A DNA stretch of 64,000 nucleotides from Arcanobacterium urinimassiliense (lineage in GTDB: Bacteria > Actinomycetota > Actinomycetes > Actinomycetales > Actinomycetaceae). The notes below the pieces were generated by a model. The model made no database searches. It worked only from the letters and a program-made list of their open reading frames with translations, and was not told the DNA's origin. Below, piece after piece: positions 17,717 through 26,381 of the stretch. The position numbers were made by a program, and so were the translations under genes. Every line of letters begins with the position of its first letter. Positions within the stretch are counted from its first letter, which is position 1. The stretch spans positions 1,126,781-1,190,780 of the forward strand of contig NZ_LT632435.1 of assembly GCF_900119495.1 (NCBI RefSeq). The letters run 5' to 3'.

Positions 17717-17820
17717 CTTCTTTCATCCAGACTTTACGGTCGGCTTCGGAATCACACCGAATCATGCCTTGCGGCGCGTGGGCTATAACCACCGGTCGGG
17801 AATCGCACCCTGCCCTGAAG
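17717..17820 (-). ncRNA. FMN riboswitch (RFN element)
   Basis: The minus strand carries the conserved RFN blocks in order: CTTCAGGGCAGGGTG, ATTCCCGACCGGTGGT, AGCCC, GATTCGGTG, ATTCCGAAGCCGAC, AGTCTGGATG and the closing GAAG that pairs with the 5' CTTC. It senses flavin mononucleotide and controls the whole ribD-ribE-ribBA-ribH operon through the terminator at 17621-17645. Confidence 0.97.
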
Positions 17821-17839
17821 ATTTTTATTCAGTACCTCA

Positions 17840-17868
17840 ATTCTATACTGCTCAACCTCGGTATTCAA
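17840..17868 (-). promoter_or_regulatory. probable rib operon promoter
   Basis: On the minus strand TTGAAT (17868-17863) and TAGAAT (17845-17840) are separated by 17 bases, placing the start near 17832, a dozen bases before the FMN aptamer. Good hexamers and position. Confidence 0.65.
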
Positions 17869-18012
17869 CGTACAGATGGAAAATGCGCAGATAGAATCAG
17901 TAAAAAATCTCCGACTGCTACTTTTCCCCTCCATATCGCCCATCTAAATATCTTTTTCCAAATAATGAAACATAGATTGCCGTATTTGTATCAAAATATG
18001 AAATAGATAGCG

Positions 18013-18170
18013 TTGGCGTGGAATCTATAAAGCGCGCCAGCTATATTAAAAGATGTCAATACGGCTTTAGATTTTAAAGGATACTTTGGGCGCACAAACA
18101 CCAAAGTTCCAGCTAGAGCTGCTGGCAGCTCTAAAAAGCACGTCTTTATTCCACGCCGAGACTTCGGAGG
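18013..18170 (+). ncRNA. structured leader upstream of purE, candidate riboswitch
   Basis: A long-range stem pairs 18015-18024 (GGCGTGGAAT) with 18148-18157 (ATTCCACGCC), extendable to 18013-18159 with one G-U pair and inward by AAAG/CTTT (18029-18032, 18144-18147). It encloses two hairpins: ACTTTGG/CCAAAGT (18083-18107) and TAGAGCTG/CAGCTCTA (18114-18133). The 3' arm shares bases 18156-18159 with a small stem CCGA/TCGG (18156-18167) whose right arm covers the purE ribosome binding site GGAGG (18166-18170). Closing stem and site-blocking stem exclude each other, which is riboswitch-like logic. No known aptamer consensus is recognised. Confidence 0.55.
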
Positions 18171-18174
18171 GCTC

Positions 18175-18672
18175 GTGAAAAAAATTGGCATCGTAATGGG
18201 GTCAGATTCTGACCTCCCAGTTATCGAAAAAGCAATCAAATATTTGCAGGAAGTAGGTGCCGATTTTACAGTCAATGTATATTCCGCACATCGCACTCCT
18301 GATGAAGCAATAGCTTTCGCGCGCAATGCAAAAAATAATGGCTACGGGGTACTTATTGGTGCGGCAGGTATGGCCGCCCATCTCGCCGGCGTCCTCGCTG
18401 CCAATACCACCCTGCCGGTGATTGGCATTCCCTGTAAAGCAAAAGCTCTGGAAGGAATGGACGCTCTCTTGGCCACGGTAATGATGCCTCCAGGAATACC
18501 GGTGGCCACGGTAGGCATAGACGGCGCCAAAAATGCCGCTATTCTCGCTTGTGAAATTATTGCTCTTACCGATCCGGATTTAGCGGCGCGTTTAGAAGAA
18601 CAACGCCACGCCAATACGCAGGCGATTTTAGAAAAAAACGCCCAGATTAACGCCGAGTATTCCTCTCACTGA
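18175..18672 (+). CDS. purE: 5-(carboxyamino)imidazole ribonucleotide mutase
   Basis: 165 residues. PurE moves the carboxylate of N5-CAIR to give CAIR in de novo purine synthesis. GSDSDLPV and SAHRTPDE near the N-terminus, [14 protein letters not shown], and [15 protein letters not shown] are the substrate loops. GTG 18175 has GGAGG four bases upstream. PurE of this class normally needs PurK for its substrate; purK is not in the window. First gene of the purine operon, directly behind the structured leader. Confidence 0.96.
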   Translation: MKKIGIVMGSDSDLPVIEKAIKYLQEVGADFTVNVYSAHRTPDEAIAFARNAKNNGYGVLIGAAGMAAHLAGVLAANTTLPVIGIPCKAKALEGMDALLATVMMPPGIPVATVGIDGAKNAAILACEIIALTDPDLAARLEEQRHANTQAILEKNAQINAEYSSH

Positions 18673-18766
18673 CGATTCCGCTACTAGTAAATCTTTTTGC
18701 ACCAAATTTTAACCACTTAGATCTTTAACCATCCCAAACACAAATCACTAACTCAAAGGAGTAAGT

Positions 18767-19456
18767 ATGGAAAAGAAGCTCGTCTATAAAGGAAAGACCA
18801 AAGATCTCTTTGCTCTTCCGAATGGCAATTTCGAGCTGAAATTCAAGGACGACGTGACCGGAAAAGACGGTAAGTTCGATCCCGGGGAAAATCAGGTAGG
18901 GCTTTCCATCGCGGGGGTGGGAGATATTAACCTCAAGATGACCACCTACTTCTTCGAAATTTTAAAAGAAAAAGGCATCAAGACGCACTGGGTAGCTTCC
19001 GATATGGAAAACACCACCATGGAAGTACTCCCCTGTACCGTATTTGGTAAAGGGCTGGAAGTGATTTGCCGCTATAAAGCAGTCGGCTCTTTCTATCGGC
19101 GCTACGGCGAATACTGTGAACTGGGGCAGGATCTTCCCGCTTATGTGGAAATGACCTTTAAGAATGACGAAAAGGGAGATCCGCTAGTCACCAAAGACGC
19201 CCTCGTAGATTTAGGGGTAATGAGCGGTGAACAGTACGATGCCACTAAAGCAGCTACGCAGGAAATTACGGCCGTAGTAGCAGAAGAAATGACTAAGCGC
19301 GGCCTAGAACTCTACGATATTAAGTTCGAATTCGGCTACGATGCGGAGGGCGAAGTAATCCTGATTGATGAAATTGCCTCCGGAAATATGCGCGTATATC
19401 GCGACGGCGAGTATGTGGAACCACTAGAGCTAAATAAGCTCTTCTTCAATTTATAA
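18767..19456 (+). CDS. purC: SAICAR synthetase (short form)
   Basis: 229 residues, nearer to the compact Firmicutes form than to the roughly 300-residue form common in actinobacteria. It ligates aspartate to CAIR using [15 protein letters not shown] opens the ATP-binding lobe; [17 protein letters not shown] and [24 protein letters not shown] are family motifs. A clear AAAGGAG precedes the ATG. Short length and neighbours suggest an origin outside the actinobacteria. A GC-rich 140-base spacer with alternative hairpins separates it from purF. Confidence 0.95.
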   Translation: MEKKLVYKGKTKDLFALPNGNFELKFKDDVTGKDGKFDPGENQVGLSIAGVGDINLKMTTYFFEILKEKGIKTHWVASDMENTTMEVLPCTVFGKGLEVICRYKAVGSFYRRYGEYCELGQDLPAYVEMTFKNDEKGDPLVTKDALVDLGVMSGEQYDATKAATQEITAVVAEEMTKRGLELYDIKFEFGYDAEGEVILIDEIASGNMRVYRDGEYVEPLELNKLFFNL

Positions 19457-19464
19457 AATTGCCT

Positions 19465-19517
19465 GCGGGAGGCCGGCACAGCTAGAGAGCGCGCGACCTC
19501 CCGCTCGCCAGCGCGCT
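19465..19517 (+). promoter_or_regulatory. overlapping alternative hairpins between purC and purF
   Basis: GCGGGAGG (19465-19472) can pair with CCTCCCGC (19497-19504), while AGCGCGC (19488-19494) can pair with GCGCGCT (19511-19517). The two stems cannot form together. No T-run follows, so this is not an obvious terminator; it could affect mRNA processing or stability between the two genes. Confidence 0.4.
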
Positions 19518-19596
19518 TCTAAATAGAGCCGCCTGCCAAACCAAATATCGGAAATCTGCACGCATATGCGCAAAGATACAAACTGAAAGAATAGCT

Positions 19597-21195
19597 GTGG
19601 GTGGATTTTTTGCACTGACCTCTCGCCGGCAAATTAGCGAAGACATTTTTTTCGGCACTGATTACCATAGCCACTTAGGCAACTACCGCGCTGGGCTAGC
19701 TCTCTGGGATAAAGAGCTCGGTTTCCAACGGGAAATTCACAGCATTCAAAAAGATTCTTTCCGTTCCCGTTTCTCCGATTTTCTTTCTGAAGCACGCGGT
19801 ACTGCTGGCATTGGCTGTATTGCTGACGACGCCCCTTCGCCCCTCATTATTTCTTCTCACCTTGGGGTATACGCTATTTGTTTCGTCGGAGTAGTCAATA
19901 ACCTCTGTGAACTGCGCGATGAGCTTCTGAATAGTAAAAGCATTCATTTTAATGCTCAAAGTGCAGCGCGCATCAACCCAACTGAGCTCATAGCAGCACT
20001 TATAAATACGCAGACAGATTTCGCCGCCGGAATAAAGTATGCCCAAGAACGTATTATTGGTACCTGTAATTTGGTGCTAATGCAGGAAGATGGCACCCTA
20101 ATCGCCGCCCGCGATCGCTTGGGGCGGTTGCCGATAATTATTGGTAAAGACGAAGATGGCTATGCCCTCTCGGTGGAGTCTTTTGCTTTTGAAAAACTCA
20201 GTTACACCTACTGTTATGAACTGGGGCCGGCGGAAATTGTAGAGATTCACCCTAGAGAAATTCGCCAATTAGCTCCTCCGGGCAACGAAATGAAGATGTG
20301 CGCCTTTATGTGGAATTACTACGGCTACCCCACCTCTACTTATGAAGGGGTAAATGTGGAAATCATGCGCAATCGGAACGGCGAGATCATGGCAGCTAAT
20401 GAAAAAGATCCAGCCTTTTTCCAAAAACTCGATTACGTATGCGGCGTCCCAGATTCCGGTACTCCCCATGCGCTCGGCTACTCTTTTGCCAGCGGGGTAA
20501 AATTTGCGCGCTGCTACATTAAGTACACCCCCACTTGGTCGCGTTCTTTTATGCCGCATCTGCAGGGTTCCCGCAATCGCATAGCAAAGATGAAACAGGT
20601 GCCGGTAAAAGAACTAATTGATGGAAAAGATATTCTTTTTGTAGATGACTCGATAGTGCGCGGCACGCAGCTGCGAGAAACGGTAGAGTTCTTAAAAGCT
20701 AATGGTGCGAAAGAAGTGCATATGCGCTCCGCCTGCCCGCCGATGATGTACTCTTGCCCGTTCTTAAATTTCTCTTCTTCTACTTCCCAGATGGAGCTAA
20801 TTACTCGGCGCATCATTATGGAATGTGAAGGCGAAGCCGGCTTTTCCCATATTGATGAATACGCCGATACTCATACGGAGCGTGGGCAAAAACTGCGAAA
20901 AATTCTGGCGGAGCGTTTCAATTTTGCCACCCTCGAGTTTCAGTCTCTAGAGGGCATTATTAAAGCAATCGGCATAGATCGCAGTAAACTCTGCACCTAC
21001 TGTTGGAGTGGCAATAAAGCCGATTTTGGAAGTAGCTATAAAGCAAATCCCGCAATAACGAACCCAGAGCAGCCAGCGCAATCCGAAAATCCAACGCAAC
21101 CAACCAATCCGGAGCAATCATCACAAAAAGAAAATTCCGGCATTGACCCTTGCCTTAAGCAAAACTCACAGCCCAACCCAGACCTAAAAAATTAA
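19597..21195 (+). CDS. purF: amidophosphoribosyltransferase, Cys-less N-terminus
   Basis: 532 residues. The phosphoribosyltransferase domain carries the PRPP motif ILFVDDSIVRGTQLRE, and CPPMMYSCPFLN with CTYCWSG near residue 466 could hold an iron-sulfur cluster. The N-terminal Ntn-glutaminase fold is present (TDYHSHLGNYRAGLA, GTAGIGCI), but the protein begins MGGFF instead of M-C-G, so the nucleophilic Cys is missing; no upstream in-frame codon supplies one. From memory this fits a PurF subgroup seen in Clostridia. It may use ammonia or another glutaminase. The last 50 residues are Pro/Gln/Asn/Ser-rich. GTG start with a weak binding site. Confidence 0.9.
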   Translation: MGGFFALTSRRQISEDIFFGTDYHSHLGNYRAGLALWDKELGFQREIHSIQKDSFRSRFSDFLSEARGTAGIGCIADDAPSPLIISSHLGVYAICFVGVVNNLCELRDELLNSKSIHFNAQSAARINPTELIAALINTQTDFAAGIKYAQERIIGTCNLVLMQEDGTLIAARDRLGRLPIIIGKDEDGYALSVESFAFEKLSYTYCYELGPAEIVEIHPREIRQLAPPGNEMKMCAFMWNYYGYPTSTYEGVNVEIMRNRNGEIMAANEKDPAFFQKLDYVCGVPDSGTPHALGYSFASGVKFARCYIKYTPTWSRSFMPHLQGSRNRIAKMKQVPVKELIDGKDILFVDDSIVRGTQLRETVEFLKANGAKEVHMRSACPPMMYSCPFLNFSSSTSQMELITRRIIMECEGEAGFSHIDEYADTHTERGQKLRKILAERFNFATLEFQSLEGIIKAIGIDRSKLCTYCWSGNKADFGSSYKANPAITNPEQPAQSENPTQPTNPEQSSQKENSGIDPCLKQNSQPNPDLKN

Positions 21196-21228
21196 GTAAT
21201 AAATACCTACGAACAGAGTGGAAAGAAA

Positions 21229-22275
21229 ATGCGTGATTCTCAGTCACAGAGCTACAAAGAGGCCGGCGTTGATATTGAAGCAGGCTACGAAGCAGTAGAA
21301 CGAATCAAGAAGCACATTAAGACTACCCTGCCCGGAGGGATGTCTTTTGACAGCACTGGTTTCGGCGGCATGCTTCCCTTGGCCGTAGCGGGAATGCGCC
21401 AACCTTATATTATTTCCGCGACTGACGGAGTGGGGACGAAACTGAAGCTTGCTTTTTTAATGGATAAGCACGATACGGTAGGTATTGATTGTGTGGCAAT
21501 GTGCGTAAATGATGTACTCTGCGCCGGCGCACTTCCCATCAATTTTCTCGACTATATCGCTTGTGGTAAGAATTTTCCGGAAAAAATAGAAGCTATTGTA
21601 CAGGGAGTAAGCGAGGGATGCCGGCAAGCGAATATTCCACTCGTAGGCGGGGAAACTGCTGAGATGCCGGGCTTCTACCCAGAAGACGAATATGATTTAG
21701 CCGGATTTTGCAACGGCATAGTAGATTTACCAGACGTATTAGATAAAAATACGGTAAATAGCGGCGATGTACTGATCGGCATTGCCAGCTCTGGGGTGCA
21801 TTCCAACGGTTTTTCTCTGGTGCGGAAAATTTTCGATATCACTACCCGCACTGGGCTCGAACAGCATTTTCCCGAGTTAGGAGAGCTAAATCTCGGTGAA
21901 GTACTACTAGAGCCCACAAAAATTTATGTGCAAGCAGTTGGGGCGCTTCTCCAGTGCAAGCTAGTGAAATCCCTAGCTCATATCACGGGCGGCGGTTTCT
22001 ATGAAAATATCCCTCGCTCCCTGCCGAGTGGCCACGGAGTCGTGATAGATAAGAGCGCTTGGGAAATACTGCCAATTTTCCGGCTAATTCAGCGTATTGG
22101 CAATATCTCCGCACACGATATGTTTAACACTTTCAATATGGGAATCGGAATGACGGCCATAGTTGCTCCCGAAAATGCCGATACGGTAATAGAGATTTTG
22201 GCGGAGCACGGAGAAAAAGCCTTTAAAATCGGTCAAGTAGTGAAATCTTCCCAGCTAATAACTTTTACGGAGTAG
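21229..22275 (+). CDS. purM: phosphoribosylformylglycinamidine cyclo-ligase (AIR synthetase)
   Basis: 348 residues, the usual length. PurM closes the imidazole ring of FGAM with ATP. SFDSTGFGG, SATDGVGTKLKLA, and GGETAEMPGFY are diagnostic, with MCVNDVLCAGALPINFLDYIA in the ATP-binding core and GGGFYENIPR in the C-terminal half. ATG 21229 has GGAAAGAAA upstream. It lies 33 bases after purF. Confidence 0.97.
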   Translation: MRDSQSQSYKEAGVDIEAGYEAVERIKKHIKTTLPGGMSFDSTGFGGMLPLAVAGMRQPYIISATDGVGTKLKLAFLMDKHDTVGIDCVAMCVNDVLCAGALPINFLDYIACGKNFPEKIEAIVQGVSEGCRQANIPLVGGETAEMPGFYPEDEYDLAGFCNGIVDLPDVLDKNTVNSGDVLIGIASSGVHSNGFSLVRKIFDITTRTGLEQHFPELGELNLGEVLLEPTKIYVQAVGALLQCKLVKSLAHITGGGFYENIPRSLPSGHGVVIDKSAWEILPIFRLIQRIGNISAHDMFNTFNMGIGMTAIVAPENADTVIEILAEHGEKAFKIGQVVKSSQLITFTE

Positions 22276-22334
22276 GCACTTAATTAGCAAAGTAGGTATC
22301 TGGTTGAGTAATAGAGTGGTAGCAGGTTAGAGAT

Positions 22335-23057
22335 ATGGAAGTAACGAGCGAGCGGCAGGAAACGAAGAAAAAAGCGCGCGTAGCGGTGCTTATTTCCGGC
22401 GGCGGCACCAATCTGCAAGCCATCATAGATGGCGTAGAATCTGGCGCGCTTCCCCATGTAGAGATAGCTCTAGTGGTGAGCAATAAGGCAACAGCCTACG
22501 GTCTAAAACGCGCCCAAGCAGCTGGAATTCCTAGCGCCGTAATAGCCAGCCCCACATATAGCACCAAAGCAAGCCAGGAAGCTGCTCTGCTCCAGATTCT
22601 GCGCGCGCAAAATATCGATCTAGTAGCACTGGCCGGATTTTTATCTATCCTCAGCGCCGATTTTATCGCCCACTGCCCCGCCCCGATTGTAAATATCCAC
22701 CCCTCCCTTATACCCGCTTTTTCTGGCCCTGGATTTTACGGCCGGCGAGTGCACGAAGCCGCCCTGGCAGCAGGGGTGAAAGTATCGGGCGCTACCGTAC
22801 ACCTGGTAAATGAAGTTTGCGACGGCGGGCAGATTCTCGCGCAAGAAACGGTGCGCGTACAGGAATCTGATACTCCCGATACCTTACAGCAAAGAATCCT
22901 CCACGAAGTCGAACACGTAATTTTTCCGCGCGTTATCGAGCAACTCAGTAAAGAGATTACTGGCCAAAGTTCGCCTCATTTCTTAGCGCCTAGCACCTCC
23001 ACGTCTAGCTCTTCTTCCTCCAGCACTTCTAGTCCTTCCAGTTCCTCCCCGAATTAA
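22335..23057 (+). CDS. purN: phosphoribosylglycinamide formyltransferase
   Basis: 240 residues. PurN transfers formyl from 10-formyl-THF to GAR. The catalytic NIHPSLIPAF (Asn and His) and GATVHLVNEVCDGGQIL (Asp in the DGG position) are intact. The GFYGRRVHEAAL segment resembles clostridial PurN. After about residue 210 the protein ends in a 28-residue tail made almost only of Ser, Thr and Pro, not needed for the fold. The formyl donor is probably supplied by fhs at the end of the operon. Confidence 0.95.
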   Translation: MEVTSERQETKKKARVAVLISGGGTNLQAIIDGVESGALPHVEIALVVSNKATAYGLKRAQAAGIPSAVIASPTYSTKASQEAALLQILRAQNIDLVALAGFLSILSADFIAHCPAPIVNIHPSLIPAFSGPGFYGRRVHEAALAAGVKVSGATVHLVNEVCDGGQILAQETVRVQESDTPDTLQQRILHEVEHVIFPRVIEQLSKEITGQSSPHFLAPSTSTSSSSSSSTSSPSSSSPN

Positions 23058-23112
23058 CCGTATTTCACTAAGCAACAAACCAGCCCAAACACCTAGAAAA
23101 GAAAGAAAGAAT

Positions 23113-23811
23113 ATGGCTCTGCAGCAACTTACGGAATATCTTGGCGCAAAATCTTATCCCGGGCGCACCTTGGCAATAGCCAGCGATCCGACCGGCAGCA
23201 GCGCCACAATTATTTACTTCATTATGGGGCGCTCTGCCAATAGTCAGAACCGTATTTTTGTGCAAGAGGGAGAGAGCGTGGCTACGCAGGCTTTCGATGA
23301 ATCGAAAGTCGAAGATCCACGGCTAATTATCTATCCGGTCTATAAACGCTACGGAAATACTCATATCGTCACCAATGGTGATCAGACTGCTACTATCTAC
23401 CAGGCTCTTCATTCTGGTATTGCCCCTGCCGAGGCCTTATTGCAGCGCGAATGTGAACCAGATGCACCTAATTTTACTCCCCGTATTTCTTTAACTACTG
23501 ACCCCCAGGGATACGGATTAAATATCATTAAGGCTGCCACCAAAGCTGGGGAAAAATCCTTACATTTCGATTATCGTTTTCCCTATTTGCCTGGTCTTGG
23601 CCACTGTATCCACACATATATCGACGACGGCAATCCCCTGCCGAGCTTTTGCGGCGAACCAATCGCTTTCCCGTATACCGCTGACTTAGGAGAAAAAGTT
23701 TGGAAAGCCATTAATCCGAATTATCGAATATCGCTTCTGGAATGTGTATTAGACCTGCACACTTGGGAAATGCAAAGTATACGAATTTTTAACCGCCACA
23801 CTGGAGATTAA
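23113..23811 (+). CDS. purO: IMP cyclohydrolase, PurO-like
   Basis: 232 residues. YPGRTLAIASDPTG, then FIMGRSANSQNRIF, and RISLTTDP match the IMP cyclohydrolase-like family related to archaeal PurO. It closes FAICAR to IMP, the last step of the pathway. Most actinobacteria use the N-terminal domain of bifunctional PurH instead. The downstream AICAR formyltransferase lacks that domain, so this gene fills the missing step. ATG has AAGAAAGAAAG upstream. Confidence 0.85.
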   Translation: MALQQLTEYLGAKSYPGRTLAIASDPTGSSATIIYFIMGRSANSQNRIFVQEGESVATQAFDESKVEDPRLIIYPVYKRYGNTHIVTNGDQTATIYQALHSGIAPAEALLQRECEPDAPNFTPRISLTTDPQGYGLNIIKAATKAGEKSLHFDYRFPYLPGLGHCIHTYIDDGNPLPSFCGEPIAFPYTADLGEKVWKAINPNYRISLLECVLDLHTWEMQSIRIFNRHTGD

Positions 23812-23871
23812 TACTTTCTCCTCCCGGTAACCTCGCTAAAAAATTGCCAATAGAAAAGAGAAGTTAAGAAT

Positions 23872-25056
23872 ATGAAGTCTTTAGCTCTGAAATATGGAAA
23901 TAACCCCCATCAACAGCCCGCCTATATCGATATGCCAGATGGCAATGATTTACCTTTAGCGGTACGCAACGGGCGGCCGGGTTATATTAATCTATTAGAT
24001 GCGCTAAATTCCTGGCAACTGGTGCGCGAGCTGCGCACCGCCACCGGGCAAGCCTGCGCCGCTTCTTTTAAACACGTTTCTCCTACTTCCGCCGCGGTAG
24101 GCAAGCCGCTTTCTCCAGAGTTGAAAAAGGCAGTTTTTGTAGATGATATAGCTGGTTTAGATGATTCTCCGCTCGCTTGTGCCTATGCACGGGCCCGCGG
24201 CACCGACCGGCTCTGCTCTTTCGGGGATTTTATTGCACTTTCAGATATTTGCGATGTAACTACTGCGCAACTAATTCGCCGAGAAGTTTCCGATGGCGTG
24301 ATTGCCCCTGGCTATGATCCAGCCGCTTTAGAAATTTTACGCGCGAAACGCGGGGGAAATTATACTGTCTTAGAAATTGACCCCGCTTATACCCCGGACG
24401 CAGAAGAAATAAAGACGGTATTTGGAATTCATTTCCATCAAGGGCGGAATGACCGGCAGATTGACGAATCTTTATTACAAGAGATAGTGACGAAAAATAA
24501 AAATTTGCCTCCGCAAGCCCGCTTAGATTTGATTATTGGCCTAATTACTTTGAAATATACTCAATCTAATTCAGTATGTTTTTCCTATGATGGGCAAGCC
24601 ATTGGTGTGGGAGCCGGCCAGCAGTCTCGTATCCACTGCACTCGCTTAGCGGCTGGGAAAGCTGATACGTGGTTTCTCCGCCAGCATCCGCTGGTACTTG
24701 CCTTACCATTCCGCGCTGAACTCCACCGCGCCGAACGCGATAATCTGATTGACGGCTATATTAACCAGAACGAAGAAGATGTATGCGCTGAAGGCACGTG
24801 GCAACGGTATTTCACGAGCCGCCCCACCCCGCTGAGTGCGGAGATGAAGGCAGAATACCTGGAAAAAATTACCGGCGTGAGCCTCACTTCGGATGCTTTT
24901 TTCCCTTTTTCCGACAATATCAAGCGCGCAGCCAAAAGCGGCGTATCTTATGTAGCGCAACCGGGCGGCTCGATTCGAGACGATGCGGTAATTGCTGAAT
25001 GTGATGAGCACGGAATAGTAATGGTCTTTAACCATCTACGGCTTTTCCATCACTGA
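23872..25056 (+). CDS. purH: stand-alone AICAR formyltransferase
   Basis: 394 residues, corresponding only to the AICAR transformylase domain of PurH. LKYGNNPHQQPA opens the domain; AASFKHVSPTSAAVG holds the catalytic Lys-His pair, and the C-terminus has DAFFPFSDNIKRAAKSGVSYVAQPGGSIRDD and HGIVMVFNHLRLFHH. The IMP cyclohydrolase domain normally fused in front is absent and replaced by the PurO-like gene upstream. It uses 10-formyl-THF. Confidence 0.92.
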   Translation: MKSLALKYGNNPHQQPAYIDMPDGNDLPLAVRNGRPGYINLLDALNSWQLVRELRTATGQACAASFKHVSPTSAAVGKPLSPELKKAVFVDDIAGLDDSPLACAYARARGTDRLCSFGDFIALSDICDVTTAQLIRREVSDGVIAPGYDPAALEILRAKRGGNYTVLEIDPAYTPDAEEIKTVFGIHFHQGRNDRQIDESLLQEIVTKNKNLPPQARLDLIIGLITLKYTQSNSVCFSYDGQAIGVGAGQQSRIHCTRLAAGKADTWFLRQHPLVLALPFRAELHRAERDNLIDGYINQNEEDVCAEGTWQRYFTSRPTPLSAEMKAEYLEKITGVSLTSDAFFPFSDNIKRAAKSGVSYVAQPGGSIRDDAVIAECDEHGIVMVFNHLRLFHH

Positions 25057-25103
25057 GTTTTAGTTACCAGAAATTTCCATATGCACAAAGAAAGAAAATA
25101 GCT

Positions 25104-26381
25104 ATGAAACTGAGCATTATTGGCAGCGGCGGGCGGGAATATGCAATCGCCCAAAAACTTTTAGCAGATAATCCCCAGCTGGAGTTGCACATATTGCCCG
25201 GAAATGCCGCAATGGAAGATTTTGCCTATATCCATCCGGAAATTACTGCAGAAGACATCACTGGGGTGCGCGAATTTTGCCAGAAAGAAAAAATTGATTT
25301 CTGCGTGGTCACCCCCGATAACCCGCTAGTGCTCGGTATGGTAGATGCTCTCGAAGAAGTGGGAATTCCCTGCTTTGGGCCTCGCCGTGCCGGAGCGATG
25401 CTGGAAGGCTCCAAGAGCTTCGCTAAAGAGTTTATGATGCGCCACGGCATTCCTACTGCTAAATATCAACATTTTACCGATTTTTCGGCCGCCTTAGAGT
25501 ATGCCCGTAATTCCAGTTATCCTTTGGTGATTAAGGCTGATGGGCTAGCACTCGGCAAAGGTGTAGCTATTCCAGATAGTTTCACTGCCGCAGAAGAAGT
25601 ACTGCGCGATTTCATGCTCGGGCAGAAATTTGGGGAATCGTCGCGGCAAGTGGTGATTGAAGAATATCTGACGGGGCCCGAAATTTCGGTACTCAGTTTC
25701 TGTGACGGTAAAACAATTAAACCCTTGGTATCTTCTATGGATCACAAGCGGATTTATGACGGCGATAAAGGGCCGAATACTGGCGGTATGGGAGTAATTG
25801 CCCCTAATCCCGTATTTAGCACTGCGGTGGCGCAAGAATTTCAAGAAAAAATCATGCTCCCTACTCTGGCCGGATTGCAGGCAGAGCATATCGATTTCCG
25901 GGGGTGTCTCTATTTTGGGCTAATGCTCACCGCTTCCGGGTTAAAAGTAATTGAGTATAATGCGCGCTTCGGCGATCCAGAAACGCAGGTAGTACTCCCC
26001 TTACTCCGCGGAAATCTCTTGGAAATTTTCCAGGCTGTGGCTCGGGGAGAACTCGAAAAAGTAAAAGTAGAATCCACCGCCCAGCATGCCGCCTGCGTAG
26101 TAATGGCGGCGGCGGGCTACCCGGGGCCGGTAGAAAAAGGGCAAGAAATTACCTATCCTCCAGAAATACTCCCCTATCTAGTATTTGCCGGAGTAAAGCG
26201 CAGCGCAGCCGGCACCCTGTTAAGTAACGGCGGGCGCGTAATTAACGTATTAGGATACGGCGATTCTCTAACAGCAGCACTGAATAAAGCCTATGAAAAT
26301 GTAGAAAAAGTAAAGTTCGGCTCATGCCAGTTCCGCCGGGATATTGGCAAACGGGCTCTAGAGATTGAGGCAGGAAAATGA
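25104..26381 (+). CDS. purD: phosphoribosylamine-glycine ligase
   Basis: 425 residues, ATP-grasp fold. PurD joins glycine to phosphoribosylamine. GSGGREYAIAQKL opens the N-terminal domain; DGLALGKGVAI and EEYLTGPEISVLSFCDG lie in the ATP-grasp region, and EYNARFGDPETQVVLP is the Mg/ATP site. Its stop overlaps the purL start (ATGA), so the two are translationally coupled. Confidence 0.97.
   Translation: MKLSIIGSGGREYAIAQKLLADNPQLELHILPGNAAMEDFAYIHPEITAEDITGVREFCQKEKIDFCVVTPDNPLVLGMVDALEEVGIPCFGPRRAGAMLEGSKSFAKEFMMRHGIPTAKYQHFTDFSAALEYARNSSYPLVIKADGLALGKGVAIPDSFTAAEEVLRDFMLGQKFGESSRQVVIEEYLTGPEISVLSFCDGKTIKPLVSSMDHKRIYDGDKGPNTGGMGVIAPNPVFSTAVAQEFQEKIMLPTLAGLQAEHIDFRGCLYFGLMLTASGLKVIEYNARFGDPETQVVLPLLRGNLLEIFQAVARGELEKVKVESTAQHAACVVMAAAGYPGPVEKGQEITYPPEILPYLVFAGVKRSAAGTLLSNGGRVINVLGYGDSLTAALNKAYENVEKVKFGSCQFRRDIGKRALEIEAGK

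Noticed and set aside
18013-18170. Purine, PRPP or ZTP (pfl) riboswitch as explanation of the purE leader
   Set aside because: I could not find the guanine-aptamer junction and loop words, the ykkC-type core or the ZTP 3' hairpin consensus. A covariance search could overturn this.
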